Source: an uncultured Burkholderiales bacterium (GTDB taxonomy: Bacteria > Pseudomonadota > Gammaproteobacteria > Burkholderiales > Burkholderiaceae). Taken from it: a DNA stretch of 64,000 nt. The position numbers and the translations under genes are program-made. This document shows positions 1-8,957 of the stretch, piece by piece. Location: positions 14,232 to 78,231 of the forward strand of contig CAMLJY010000026.1 of the NCBI GenBank assembly GCA_946480465.1, written 5' to 3'. The notes below the pieces were generated by a model. The model was given only the letters and a program-made list of their open reading frames with translations. It had not been told where the DNA came from and made no database searches. Each line of letters begins with the position of its first letter. The stretch's first letter is position 1.

Positions 1-960
1 CAGCGCGCCATGGCCGGCGGTGGCGAGGTCGGCCAGGTGCTCGCAGCGCGGGCGGCAGGCGGCGAGCACGCGGTCGCCGTGGAAGCGGGGCTTCAGCCAG
101 GCGTCGTGGCGTGCCGTCACCAGGCCCAGCGGCACGCGCGGCTGCGCCAGGCTGGCCATGTCGAAGTCCGCGGCAAAGGGGTTGCCGGCGACGACGGCGG
201 CGATGCGCGGGTCCTCGTGCGCCTCGGCCGCATCGCTGCGGAACACCAGGCCGATCACGGCGCGGGCCGCCCACTGCTTCAGGCCATCGGCCCAGCCGCC
301 GGTCAGGCGCAGGGCCAGGCCGACGCAGGCCGGGAAGTCTTCAGCCAGGTTCGCCTCGCAGTGCGTGCGGAAGCCGGCGCGCGACCAGCGCCCGCCGGCC
401 AGGCTGAGCGCCGTGTGGCCACCGGCGGACTGGCCGTACACCCCCACCCGGTCCAGCGCCAGCAGCGGACTGAAGCGCGGGTCGGCGGCCACCGCGTCGA
501 TGGCGCGCGACACCTCCACCGGCCGCTGCACCCAGCTGTCCGGACCGGGGCGGCCGTGGTCGGCATGGTTGTCGCCGCGGTGGCGCGGCATGGCGACGAC
601 GTAGCCGCGGCCGACCAGCTCGGACGCCAGGTCCACGTGCACCCAGGGGCTGCCGCCCGAGCCGTGCGAGATCACCACCAGCCGGCCGTTGCCGCGCTGC
701 GGCGCGCCGTCCGGTGCCAGCTGCATCACGAACGGGCCGCGCGTGACGCGCGCCGGCTCGGCGCTGCTGGGGTAGTACAGCGTGACCGGACCGTCCAGTC
801 CGGGGGCGCCGTCGATCTGGGCCAGGCCCACTGCCGCCTGGGCGGGGGCGAGGCACAGCAGTGCCAGCAGCGCCAGCGCGCTCACCGCGCCGGTGGTGGC
901 GCCGGTGATGGCGGCGCAGGCCAGCCGGGCCAGGCCGTTTCGTGAATCGGTCGTCGACAT
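1..960 (-). CDS. alpha/beta hydrolase, secreted (3' end truncated by window)
   Basis: The reading frame is open from the ATG at 960 to the window edge (320 codons, no stop), so the C-terminus is missing. The N-terminus has a long hydrophobic export signal ending in APAQA (about residues 1-43). An alpha/beta-hydrolase core follows: HGSGG oxyanion-loop motif, then GQSAGG nucleophile elbow with the Ser near residue 178, and a later RHDAWL segment that may hold the acid residue. It resembles dienelactone-hydrolase/PET-hydrolase-like serine esterases of Burkholderiales; the substrate cannot be read from sequence. It lies about 120 bp downstream of a same-strand AraC-type regulator, which may control it (inference). 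Confidence 0.85.
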   Translation of the reverse strand, partial: MSTTDSRNGLARLACAAITGATTGAVSALALLALLCLAPAQAAVGLAQIDGAPGLDGPVTLYYPSSAEPARVTRGPFVMQLAPDGAPQRGNGRLVVISHGSGGSPWVHVDLASELVGRGYVVAMPRHRGDNHADHGRPGPDSWVQRPVEVSRAIDAVAADPRFSPLLALDRVGVYGQSAGGHTALSLAGGRWSRAGFRTHCEANLAEDFPACVGLALRLTGGWADGLKQWAARAVIGLVFRSDAAEAHEDPRIAAVVAGNPFAADFDMASLAQPRVPLGLVTARHDAWLKPRFHGDRVLAACRPRCEHLADLATAGHGAL

Positions 961-1079
961 CTTCGAGCTCCTCGTCGGCGGCACCGTGCCACCGCGGCCG
1001 GCACGATGCCGGCGAGCCGCGCCGCCGTCTGGCCAAAGCCTGCGAAGCCGCCGCGCTTCGCGCTTTCGGCCAGCCGATT

Positions 1080-2498
1080 TCAGGAATCGGCCAGCTTCTG
1101 TTGCCGGAACTCGGTCGGCGTGAGGCCGGTCGCGGCCTTGAAGGCCCGGTTGAACGGGCCGATGGACTGGAAGCCGGCCTCCAGTGCGATGGTCAGCACC
1201 GGCCGGTCGCGGTGGCGCGGGTCCGACAGCGCGTCGTAGGTGTCCTGCAGCCGCCAGGCGTTGACGAAGGCGTTGAAGTTGCGGTGACCCAGGCGCTGGT
1301 TGATGACGCGGCGCAGGCGGTACTCGGGCACGTCCAGGTGCGCGGCCAGGCCGGCGATGCTCAGGCCCTCGCCCCGGTACAGGCGCTGCTCGCGCATCGC
1401 CTGGTCCAGCGCGGCGGCGAGGCGGTCGTCGGCGGGGTCGGGCGGCGGGGGCACGGATTCGGGATCGTCCGGCGCGGCGGCCGCGGCCGAGCGCGCGGCG
1501 ATGACTGGCGGCGCCGGGACGGCATCCGGCGGCCGCGCGGCCCGCCAGCGCTCGGCCGGCCGTGGCTCGCCCAGCCCCTCGGTCAGCGCTTCGGCCGGCC
1601 GCTGGACCTGGAGCCCGGCCCCGGACTCGGCCCGTGGCTCCCCGAGCGGTTTCGCCCGCGAGATGGTCTGCGATTCGCCCAGCGAAGGGGCCAGCGAAGG
1701 GGCCAGCGAATGGGTCACCGAATGGGCCAGCGATGCGCCCGCCATCGGCACGCGGCCCGTGGCCGATTCGGCCCGGCCAGCGGTGCGCGCCGGGCCGGAC
1801 ACGCGCGGCCGCGGCAGCAGCTCGGTCGCGCCCAGGCGCAGCAGGCGCACCGCGATGGCGGCCACCATCGCCAGGGTCAGCACGATGTCCAGGCCGGCGC
1901 CGGCGGCGCTCAGGCGCCCGTCGGACGAGCCGAGCCGCAACGCCAGCTGCGCCACCGTGTAGGCGCTGCCGGCCAGCACGATGAACAGCCGCAGCCGGCG
2001 CCGGCCTTCGACCAGGTCGCCACGCCAGTGCCGCGCCGCGGCGGCCACCGCCAGGCCGGCGAACAGCAGCGGCAGCACCCGCTGCAGCACCGTGGCCCAG
2101 CCGCCGAAGCCGGCCAGCACGCCCGGCACGCCGGCGCCGCTGTGCAGCAGGCAGTTGAGGCCGCTGATCCCGGCCACCGCGGCCCAGGTCAGCGCATGGC
2201 GGCGGCGCGGCACGAAGTCGTCGTCGAACAGCGACCGCACGAAGAGCCAGAACAGCACCGCGTTGCCGACCGACACCGCCACCAGCGGCGCCTGCCAGCG
2301 GCCGGGCAGCTGCCACTCGATCCACGGCATGGCCGCCACCACCTGCACCGCCAGGCCCAGCGCCATCAGCATGCCCAGCCGCACCACCGGCGCCGGCGCG
2401 CGCTCGCGGCCCAGCACCGCGGCCAAGAGCAGCAGCAGGGCCAGCACGGTGCCGCGCAGCAGCGCGTCCAGCAGCATCAGCGGTTCGGGTGAAGACAT
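1080..2498 (-). CDS. membrane-anchored AraC family transcriptional regulator
   Basis: 472 aa from the ATG at 2498 (MSSPEPLML). The N-terminal ~230 residues form about seven hydrophobic segments. A low-complexity Ser/Ala/Pro/Glu linker (~230-365) follows, then a C-terminal AraC/XylS double HTH (~370-468) with the typical 'ALEAGFQSIGPFNRAFKAATG' region. This architecture is a known Proteobacterial class in which a 7TM sensor is fused to the DNA-binding domain. The open frame continues far upstream over the next gene's antisense strand, but that extension is compositional shadow and is not used. It is divergent from the SARP-like regulator at 2773, and the hydrolase gene lies downstream on the same strand. 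Confidence 0.88.
   Translation of the reverse strand: MSSPEPLMLLDALLRGTVLALLLLLAAVLGRERAPAPVVRLGMLMALGLAVQVVAAMPWIEWQLPGRWQAPLVAVSVGNAVLFWLFVRSLFDDDFVPRRRHALTWAAVAGISGLNCLLHSGAGVPGVLAGFGGWATVLQRVLPLLFAGLAVAAAARHWRGDLVEGRRRLRLFIVLAGSAYTVAQLALRLGSSDGRLSAAGAGLDIVLTLAMVAAIAVRLLRLGATELLPRPRVSGPARTAGRAESATGRVPMAGASLAHSVTHSLAPSLAPSLGESQTISRAKPLGEPRAESGAGLQVQRPAEALTEGLGEPRPAERWRAARPPDAVPAPPVIAARSAAAAAPDDPESVPPPPDPADDRLAAALDQAMREQRLYRGEGLSIAGLAAHLDVPEYRLRRVINQRLGHRNFNAFVNAWRLQDTYDALSDPRHRDRPVLTIALEAGFQSIGPFNRAFKAATGLTPTEFRQQKLADS
1679..1738. repeat. 12-bp tandem repeat inside AraC regulator linker
   Basis: Five consecutive 12-mers based on ccagcgaagggg: two exact copies at 1679-1702, then variants at 1703, 1715 and 1727. 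In the protein they encode a four-residue SLAP/SLAH-type repeat in the linker between the membrane and DNA-binding domains. The period is a multiple of three, so copy-number change would lengthen or shorten the linker without a frameshift. Confidence 0.8.
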
Positions 2499-2730
2499 CG
2501 GCGACAGCAGGCGCAGCGCGGGAGGATGCGGCGCCGCACGATAGCAGCGCGAGGCCGGCGGCGCTGCCCCCAGCCGGACCAGCGCCCGCTTCCGCTGCGA
2601 TGGCCGCCCCTGGCGCCCCGCGGCGCCGGAAGGCCGGGCCGCGAAACGGGGGCGAACGGCCTCGCAGCTGCGCTTCCGGAGCCCAGGCGACGCGGCCGGC
2701 GCGACGCAGCGCGGGCTCGCGCGTCTGGCA

Positions 2731-2750
2731 CATTGACGCGCAGGAGACGC
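2731..2750 (+). promoter_or_regulatory. shared upstream block, copy 1 (possible -35/operator)
   Basis: CATTGACGCG-NN-GGAGACGC lies 42 bp before the start of the SARP-like regulator. It contains TTGACG, a good sigma-70 -35 match. A near-identical 20-mer (18/20) lies at 6123-6142 ahead of the PEP-CTERM gene. Function is inferred. Confidence 0.4.
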
Positions 2751-2772
2751 CCGGCGCGGATGCTGGGCGGCG

Positions 2773-5700
2773 ATGGCCATGCTGCGACTCCTGGAATCCC
2801 CGACCTGGCAGGCCGACGGCGAGGCACCGCGGCTGCTGCCCTGCACCCTGCCCTCGGCGCTGGCGATCCACCTGGCGGCGCAGCGCGGCTGGGTGGACCG
2901 CGAACGCCTGGCCTGCCTGTTCTGGCCCGACCGGCCGCCGGCCGAGGCGCTGCACAACCTGCGCGTCAACCTGCACCGGGTGCGCGGCCAACTGGCCGGC
3001 TGGGGCCAGGATGCTTGCCTGCGCAGCGAGCGCCAGCGCCTGGCGCTGGGCCTGCCGACCGACCTGCAGGCGCTGGACGAGGTCTTCGCCGCCGCCGATG
3101 CGGGGACGCTGGCGCGGCTGGCACCGTGGCGGCTGCTGGAGGGCTTCCGCATCCCCGGCTTCGACGGCTTCCAGCAGTGGGTGGACGACGAGCGCCGCCG
3201 CCTGAGCCGGCAATGGTCGCTGGCCGCCGAGCGCGCGCTGGCCGCGGCCCTGGCGGCTGGCGCCTGGGACGACGCGATTGCGCTGTTCGAGCCCTGGCGC
3301 GCACAGGACTCGGCGACGCCCGAGGCGCTGGCGCGGCTGCGCCCCCCGGCCGCCGAGGGCACCGCGGCGGCGCTGTGGCGGCAGTGGCAGGCCCAGCTTG
3401 CCGCGGCGGCCGATGCCGGCCAGTCGCAGCGTCCCCCGGACGGGCCGGCGTCCAAGGGGCCCCGGCCCGCCACCGCTCCGGCGCCCGCCCCCGGCCCGCT
3501 GACGCTCGGCGGCCGCAGCGCCGAGCAGGCCGCGCTGCGCACGCTGCGCGGCCCGGCCACGCTGGTGAGCGGCGAGCCCGGCATCGGCAAGACCACGCTA
3601 ATCACCAGCACCCACCCCGGCCGCCCGCTGCTGCGCGGCCGCGAAGGCCTGGACGCCGTGCCCTTCGGCCCACTGGCCGAACTGCTGCGGCGCCAGCCGG
3701 CGTGGCTGGCCGCCGCCGGCGCCTACCGGCTCGACCTGGCGCGGCTGCTGCCCGAGATCGCACCCGACGAGCCGCTGCCGCCGCTGGATGCCCACACCGC
3801 CAAGCTGCGGCTGCTCGAAGGCCTGGCCCGCGTCGTCGAAGCCCACACCGACCTGCTGCTGGTCGACGACCTGCAGTGGTGCGATGCCGCGCTGCTGGAG
3901 TGGCTGGTCTTCGTCGCGCACCGCGGCCGCCTGCGCTGGGTGGCCACGCAGCGCACGCAGGCCCTGGCCGCCCCGGTGCGCCAAGCGGTGCAGGCGCTGC
4001 GGTCGGCCCGCCTGCTGGACGAACTGCCGCTGGGCGGCCTGGACGCCGCCGGCCTGGCCACGCTGTGCCGCCAGCGCCAGCCGCCGGCCGCGTGGCCCGA
4101 GCCCCGCGTCGCCGAGCTGCTGCGGCGCAGCGGCGGCAACCCCTTCTTCGCGCTGGAGCTGATGGAGGCGGGCGACGCCCCCCCTGGCCACGCGCCGGCC
4201 GTGCCGCGCCGCAGCCACGAGCTGGTGCAGGCCCGCGTGCGCGCCCTGCCGCCGGCGGCGCAGGCCGTGCTGGAAGCCGCCGCGGTGCTGGCCCAGCCGG
4301 CGGCGCTGCCGGTGCTGGCCGCGGTGGCCGGTGCCGACGGCGCAGGCGAGGACGCGCTGGCCGCCTGCGTCGGCGGCTGCGAGCAGGCGCTGGCGGCCGG
4401 GCTGCTGGTGGAATCGGCCGCCGGCCTGGAATGCCGGCACGACCTGGTGCGCAGCGCGGTGCATGCCGCGCTGTCGGGCCCGCGCCGGCAGTGGCTGCAC
4501 CGCCGCGCCGCGCTGGCGCTGGGCCCGGCCGCGCCACCGCTGGCGCTGGCCCTGCACTGGGATGCCGCCGGCGAGCCGCAGGCCGCGCTGGCCTGGCGCC
4601 ACCGCGGCGCGCTGCAGCACAAGGACTTCGGCCGCCTGGACGAAGCACGCGCGCTGTGGCGCCAGATCACCGCCGAGGCCAGCGAACCGGCGCTGGCCCT
4701 GCGCGCACGCCTGGCGCTGGCCGAGTGCGACCTGTTCGAGAACCTCGACAGCGGCCGCGACGCGCTGGAAGCCGTGCTGGCGCAGGTGCCCGCCATCGCC
4801 GACCCGGCCGTGCGCGACGAGCTGGAGGCCCAGGCACTGGCCGGCCTGGTCGACAACCGCGTCTTCGCCGGCGACCAGCCGCGCGCGCGCCAGCTGGCGG
4901 CGCAGCTGCGGCCGCTGCTGCCGCGCCTGGCATCCGAAGAGCGCGTCCACGGGATCGAGGTGTTGATCGAGCTGGCGATGCGCGAGCCCGACATCGCCGA
5001 TGCCCTCGCGCTGCTGGCCGAGGCGCGCCGGCTGGCGCCGAACCGGCCTTCGCTGGCCAGCTTCGAAGGCCAGATCCACTGGTTCGGCGGCCAGCCGCTG
5101 GCGGCACGCGCGGCCTTCGAGCGGCTGCTGGCCACGCACCCGGAGTTCTGCAGCGGGCTGACGATCGAGAACGACCTGGCGGTGATGTGCCACGCCACCG
5201 GCGACCTGCGCATGGCCGAGGCCATGGCGCGCCGCAGCCTGGCGAGCTGGAAGGGCGTGGCGCACACCGAGACGCTGTCGCTGCTGGTGCTGGGCTCCAC
5301 GCTGACCAGCGCCGGCCGCCTGGCCGAAGCAGCCGCCGCGCTGGACCAGGCCGAGGCGCTGGCGCGGCGCCAGGGATCGCAGCTGTTCACCAGCGAGGTG
5401 CATGCGCGCCGGACGCGTCTCTTGACTGTTTGCGGCCGGCACGACGACGCGCTGGCCCAGGCCGCCCGCGCCGCGCCGCTGGTGCGCGACGACGACAACC
5501 CGCTGCGCCTGTCGCAGCTGCTGGCGGCGCAGGTGTCGGCGGCGGCCGCGGCGGGGCAGGCCATCGACCCGATGCTGCGCACCCGCCTGCAGGCCGCCTG
5601 CGGCCGCAGCCTGCACCCGCTGGTGCATGCGCGGCTGGCGCGGGTGGAGGTGGACCTGGCGCTGGCCGCGGGCGACGCCGCGCTGGCCGCCGGTGCCGCC

Positions 5701-6048
5701 CAGCGCATGGCACGCATCGCGCGCGACGCCGGGCTGCTGGAGGTCCTGGCCGAGGCCCTGCTGCTGCAGGTGCGCGCGGCGGATTGCCGCGATGAGGGCG
5801 ACGAACCGGACGCGGCGGGCACGCCGGCCGGGCCGGCCACGGAGCAGCTGGCGCGGGAAGCCGCCACGCTGGCGGACAGCCAGGGCTACCTGGACCTGGC
5901 GTGGCGCGGCTGGTCGCTGCTGGCCGGGCGGGCGCGCGACCCGGCGCTGGCCGGGCGCGCCCAGGCCGCGCGGGCGCAGCTGCAGGCGGGTGCCGAGCCG
6001 GGTGGCTTCGACGCTGCGGCGGCGGCACGCCGCGAACCGCGCCCCTGA
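2773..6048 (+). CDS. SARP-like (BTAD) AAA+ ATPase/TPR transcriptional regulator
   Basis: 1091 aa. Residues ~1-165 resemble the OmpR-like winged helix plus bacterial transcriptional activator domain of SARP regulators: RERLACLFWPD...ALHNLRVNLHRVR, then LLEGF...GFQQWVDDERRRL. The ATPase domain has Walker A GEPGIGKTT at ~267-275 and a Walker B-like LLLVDDLQW at ~361-369, with a STAND/MalT-like organisation. The C-terminal half (~550-1060) is alpha-helical and TPR-like. There is no C-terminal LuxR HTH, so DNA binding would be N-terminal. SARP-type regulators are best known from Actinobacteria. The divergent gene is a membrane AraC regulator and the downstream gene is a PEP-CTERM protein; the regulatory target is unknown. 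Confidence 0.8.
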   Translation: MAMLRLLESPTWQADGEAPRLLPCTLPSALAIHLAAQRGWVDRERLACLFWPDRPPAEALHNLRVNLHRVRGQLAGWGQDACLRSERQRLALGLPTDLQALDEVFAAADAGTLARLAPWRLLEGFRIPGFDGFQQWVDDERRRLSRQWSLAAERALAAALAAGAWDDAIALFEPWRAQDSATPEALARLRPPAAEGTAAALWRQWQAQLAAAADAGQSQRPPDGPASKGPRPATAPAPAPGPLTLGGRSAEQAALRTLRGPATLVSGEPGIGKTTLITSTHPGRPLLRGREGLDAVPFGPLAELLRRQPAWLAAAGAYRLDLARLLPEIAPDEPLPPLDAHTAKLRLLEGLARVVEAHTDLLLVDDLQWCDAALLEWLVFVAHRGRLRWVATQRTQALAAPVRQAVQALRSARLLDELPLGGLDAAGLATLCRQRQPPAAWPEPRVAELLRRSGGNPFFALELMEAGDAPPGHAPAVPRRSHELVQARVRALPPAAQAVLEAAAVLAQPAALPVLAAVAGADGAGEDALAACVGGCEQALAAGLLVESAAGLECRHDLVRSAVHAALSGPRRQWLHRRAALALGPAAPPLALALHWDAAGEPQAALAWRHRGALQHKDFGRLDEARALWRQITAEASEPALALRARLALAECDLFENLDSGRDALEAVLAQVPAIADPAVRDELEAQALAGLVDNRVFAGDQPRARQLAAQLRPLLPRLASEERVHGIEVLIELAMREPDIADALALLAEARRLAPNRPSLASFEGQIHWFGGQPLAARAAFERLLATHPEFCSGLTIENDLAVMCHATGDLRMAEAMARRSLASWKGVAHTETLSLLVLGSTLTSAGRLAEAAAALDQAEALARRQGSQLFTSEVHARRTRLLTVCGRHDDALAQAARAAPLVRDDDNPLRLSQLLAAQVSAAAAAGQAIDPMLRTRLQAACGRSLHPLVHARLARVEVDLALAAGDAALAAGAAQRMARIARDAGLLEVLAEALLLQVRAADCRDEGDEPDAAGTPAGPATEQLAREAATLADSQGYLDLAWRGWSLLAGRARDPALAGRAQAARAQLQAGAEPGGFDAAAAARREPRP

Positions 6049-6122
6049 GCGGCGGCCGCGCGGGCGAATCGCGCGTCGCCCCCCTCGGCTGGGGGGGCGG
6101 CCCGGTGCCGCGCCAGGCCGGC

Positions 6123-6142
6123 CATTGACGCGGCGGAGACGC
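6123..6142 (+). promoter_or_regulatory. shared upstream block, copy 2 (possible -35/operator)
   Basis: A 20-mer matching the 2731-2750 block at 18 of 20 positions, 65 bp before the PEP-CTERM start. It contains TTGACG. It could be a promoter element or an operator common to the regulator gene and this gene (inference). Confidence 0.4.
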
Positions 6143-6187
6143 TGCCTCGCGAGCATCGGCCCATCCCCCTGCCGCCCGGAGTTGCGC

Positions 6188-6982
6188 ATGACCCAGCATC
6201 CCTTCCTCCCGCGCCTGGCGCTGGCCGCCGCGCTGTCGATCAGCACCGCTGCCGCCCCTGCCGCGATCGTCACCAGCACCGTCGTCGACACCGGCGACAT
6301 GCAGGCCGCGGAGTGGACACGGCAGGTGCAGCGCGACGATGGGCCGGCCAGCGTCGCCATGTCCCTCGCGGCCAGCGGCGGCAACGGCGGCAGCTTCTGG
6401 CTGCATGAGCTGGCGCGGCCGCTCGGCCCCGGCAACTCCAGCAACGTGGTCGCCAACCTGTTCGGCGCCGCCAGCTGGGATCCCGCGATCCAGGGCGCGG
6501 TGACGCTCATCGACTTCGCACTCGACGCGCGCGGCCTCTTCTCCACCGGCATCGGCACGCCCGTCACCGGCTTCGTGCGGCCGGTGATCGAGCAAGGCGG
6601 CGTCATCTATTCGGTGGCCGGCACCAGCACCCGGATCGACGTCGGCACGGCCTGGCAGACCATCCACCGCCTCTTCAGCGACAGCGACAACTGGATCGAC
6701 CTGAGCGCGACGCCGGGCGTGCGCCCGGATTTCTCGGACGACGGCGGCGTCATCCACTTCGGCTACCGCTACGAGCTGTCCCTGACTTGCAGCAGCAGCA
6801 CCGTCGGCTGCAACGCGGCGAACACGCGCCTGGGCGTGGACAACTTCCGCGTCATGGTGAGTACCGAGCAAGCCACCAGCGAGGTTCCGGAGCCACCGGC
6901 CGGTGCGCTGCTGGCGGTGGCGCTGCTGGGCCTGGCGTGGGCGGGCCGCCGCGCGGGCCGCCGCCGACCAGTTCGGCATTGA
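6188..6982 (+). CDS. PEP-CTERM sorting domain protein
   Basis: 264 aa from the ATG at 6188, with a GGAG ribosome site 9 nt upstream. It has a Sec signal peptide (~1-26, ending APAAI), a secreted body with two Cys (TCSSSTVGC), and a C-terminal exosortase sorting signal of VPEPP, hydrophobic helix (GALLAVALLGLAWA) and Arg-rich tail. Known biology: exosortase/EpsH-type enzymes recognise this tripartite tail and process surface or matrix proteins. The body is not recognised. It follows the SARP-like regulator by 139 bp in the same direction. The 3' end overlaps a nuclease-gene relic on the opposite strand. Confidence 0.82.
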   Translation: MTQHPFLPRLALAAALSISTAAAPAAIVTSTVVDTGDMQAAEWTRQVQRDDGPASVAMSLAASGGNGGSFWLHELARPLGPGNSSNVVANLFGAASWDPAIQGAVTLIDFALDARGLFSTGIGTPVTGFVRPVIEQGGVIYSVAGTSTRIDVGTAWQTIHRLFSDSDNWIDLSATPGVRPDFSDDGGVIHFGYRYELSLTCSSSTVGCNAANTRLGVDNFRVMVSTEQATSEVPEPPAGALLAVALLGLAWAGRRAGRRRPVRH

Positions 6983-7073
6983 CGGCCTTGGACGTCCGCT
7001 GCCTCGCCTGCTCGATCGCCCCCACCACTTCGGCGAAGGACGCCGTGACCGCCACCTGCTTCTTCGAGCGGCG
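6966..7073 (-). pseudogene. relic of a DUF1016/YhcG-type PDDEXK nuclease N-terminus
   Basis: On the minus strand about 36 codons read RRSKKQVAVTASFAEVVG followed by AIEQARQRTSKAVNAELV, the usual start of the DUF1016 N-terminal domain. The expected LYWxIG continuation is missing and the frame runs into the antisense of the PEP-CTERM gene. I interpret this as a truncated leftover of a YhcG-like gene. The match is from memory of the family and is short. The surrounding 6983-7206 contains nothing else I recognise. Confidence 0.5.
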
Positions 7074-7206
7074 CAGTGTGCCCGCCCGCTCCTGGTGATG
7101 ACAATCAAGAAGCGCGTCCATCGCCACTGCGAAGGACGCGCGAAACAAGCTCCGTCAATCACCGGGGCCGCGCCAGGCGGCCCCGGCCCACTGGCGCACT
7201 GAAGGT

Positions 7207-8937
7207 TCAGCGCGCCTTGCCCGCCTTCCACGCGCTCAGCAGCGCGTCGTAGGCGATGGTCTCGCCCTTCGGCTTCTCATTGGCCAGCTTCTTCCACGGC
7301 GCCGACTTGTCGCTGAGCCACTTGTCCGGACTCTCCTTCTTCGCCATCTTCGGCGCGCACTTGGCCATGCCGGCGCGTTCCAGCCGCGCCAGCACCGCGT
7401 CCATCTCATTGGCCAGCGTGTCCATCGCGGCCTGCGGGGTCTTCTCGCCAGTCACCGCCTGGGCCACGTTCTTCCACCACAGCTGCGCCAGCTTGGGGTA
7501 GTCGGGCACGTTGGTGCCGGTGGGGCTCCAGGCCACGCGCGCGGGGCTGCGGTAGAACTCGACCAGGCCGCCCAGCTTGGGTGCCAGGTCGGTCATCGCC
7601 TTGCTCTGGATGTCCGACTCGCGGATCGGCGTCAGGCCGACGATGGTCTTCTTCAGCGACGTGCTCTTCGCGGTGATGAACTGCGCGTACAGCCAGGCCG
7701 CGGCCGTCTTGTTGGCGTCGTGGTCCTTGAAGAAGGTCCACGAGCCCACGTCCTGGTAGCCGTTCTGCATGCCCTGCTTCCAGTACGGGCCGTTGGGGCC
7801 GGGGGCCATGCGCCACTTCGGCGTGCCGTCCTCGTTGACGACCGGCAGGCCCTTCTTGGTCATGTCGGCGGTGAAGGCCGTGTACCAGAAGATCTGCTGC
7901 GCGATCTGGCCCTGCGCCGGCACCGGGCCGGCTTCGCCGAAGGTCATGCCGGTGGCTTCCTTGGGCGCGTACTTCTTCATCCAGTCGACGTACTTGGTCA
8001 GCGCGTAGACCGCGGCCGGCGAGTTGGTGGCGCCACCGCGCGCGACGGACGCGCCCACCGGCGTGCACTTGTCGGCCGCCACGCGGATGCCCCACTCGTC
8101 GATCGGCAGGCCGTTGGGGGTGCCGATGTCGGCGGTGCCGGCCATCGACAGCCACGCGTCGGTGAAGCGCCAGCCCAGCGACGGGTCCTTCTTGCCGTAG
8201 TCCATGTGGCCGTAGATCGGCTTGCCGTCGATCTGCTTCACGTCGTTGGTGAAGAAGTCGGCGATGTCCTCGTAGGCGCTCCAGTTCAGCGGCACGCCCA
8301 GGTCATAGCCGTACTTGGCCTTGAACTTGTCCTTCAGGTCCTGACGCGCAAAAAGATCGGCCCGGAACCAGTACAGGTTCGCGAACTGCTGGTCGGGCAG
8401 TTGGTACAGCTTGCCGTCCGGCGCGGTGGTGAACTTGGTGCCGATGAAGTCCTTCAGGTCCAGGCCCGGGTTGGTGTACTCCTTGCCCGCGCCGGCCATG
8501 TAGTCGGTCAGGTTCAGGATCTTGCCGTAGCGGTAGTGGGTGCCGATCAGGTCCGAGTCGCTGATCCAGCCGTCGTAGATCGACTTGCCCGACTGCATCG
8601 AGGTCTGCAGCTTCTCGACCACGTCGCCTTCCTGGATCAGGTCGTGCTTGACCTTGATGCCGGTGATCTCCTCGAAGGCGCGGGCCATGGTCTTCGACTC
8701 GTACTCGTGCGTGGTGATGGTCTCGGACACCACCGAGATCTCCTTCACGCCCTTGGCCTGCAGCTTCTTCGCGGCGTCGATGAACCACTTCATCTCCGCC
8801 ATCTGCTGGTCCTTGCTCAGGGTCGACGGCTGGAACTCGGCGTCGACCCATTTCTTGGCCTCCGCTTCCCCCGCCATGGCATGACCGCACACCGCAAACG
8901 CGGCAGCCAGGGCGAGCGCGCTGTAACGCAGCTTCAT
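7207..8937 (-). CDS. glpV: glycerol ABC transporter substrate-binding protein GlpV
   Basis: 576 aa from the ATG at 8937 (MKLRYSALAL), preceded by a GAGGAG ribosome site. A Sec signal peptide ends near AMAGEA (~23). The remainder is a family-1-type extracellular solute-binding protein, unusually long, as in the GlpSTPQV glycerol importer of rhizobia. It is the last gene of the leftward glpD-glpS-glpT-glpP-glpQ-glpU-glpV cluster and is set off by a 93-bp gap with a stem-loop. Periplasmic glycerol capture is inferred from the complete conserved gene order and from glpD, glpK and glpR alongside. Confidence 0.9.
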   Translation of the reverse strand: MKLRYSALALAAAFAVCGHAMAGEAEAKKWVDAEFQPSTLSKDQQMAEMKWFIDAAKKLQAKGVKEISVVSETITTHEYESKTMARAFEEITGIKVKHDLIQEGDVVEKLQTSMQSGKSIYDGWISDSDLIGTHYRYGKILNLTDYMAGAGKEYTNPGLDLKDFIGTKFTTAPDGKLYQLPDQQFANLYWFRADLFARQDLKDKFKAKYGYDLGVPLNWSAYEDIADFFTNDVKQIDGKPIYGHMDYGKKDPSLGWRFTDAWLSMAGTADIGTPNGLPIDEWGIRVAADKCTPVGASVARGGATNSPAAVYALTKYVDWMKKYAPKEATGMTFGEAGPVPAQGQIAQQIFWYTAFTADMTKKGLPVVNEDGTPKWRMAPGPNGPYWKQGMQNGYQDVGSWTFFKDHDANKTAAAWLYAQFITAKSTSLKKTIVGLTPIRESDIQSKAMTDLAPKLGGLVEFYRSPARVAWSPTGTNVPDYPKLAQLWWKNVAQAVTGEKTPQAAMDTLANEMDAVLARLERAGMAKCAPKMAKKESPDKWLSDKSAPWKKLANEKPKGETIAYDALLSAWKAGKAR

Positions 8938-8957
8938 TGCTTCATCTCCTCGTAGCA

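Noticed and set aside
2499..3611. Upstream extension of the AraC regulator frame to 843 codons
   Set aside because: The extra ~370 codons lie antisense to the SARP-like gene and have shadow composition; the ATG at 2498 fits the first membrane helix.
2526..5795. 1089-codon plus-strand frame overlapping the same gene
   Set aside because: Arg/Ala/Gly/Pro-rich out-of-frame shadow of 2773-6048.
3598..6606. 1002-codon open frame on the minus strand opposite the SARP-like regulator
   Set aside because: Antisense shadow of a high-GC gene; Gln/Arg/His-rich composition without domains, while the plus strand has clear motifs.
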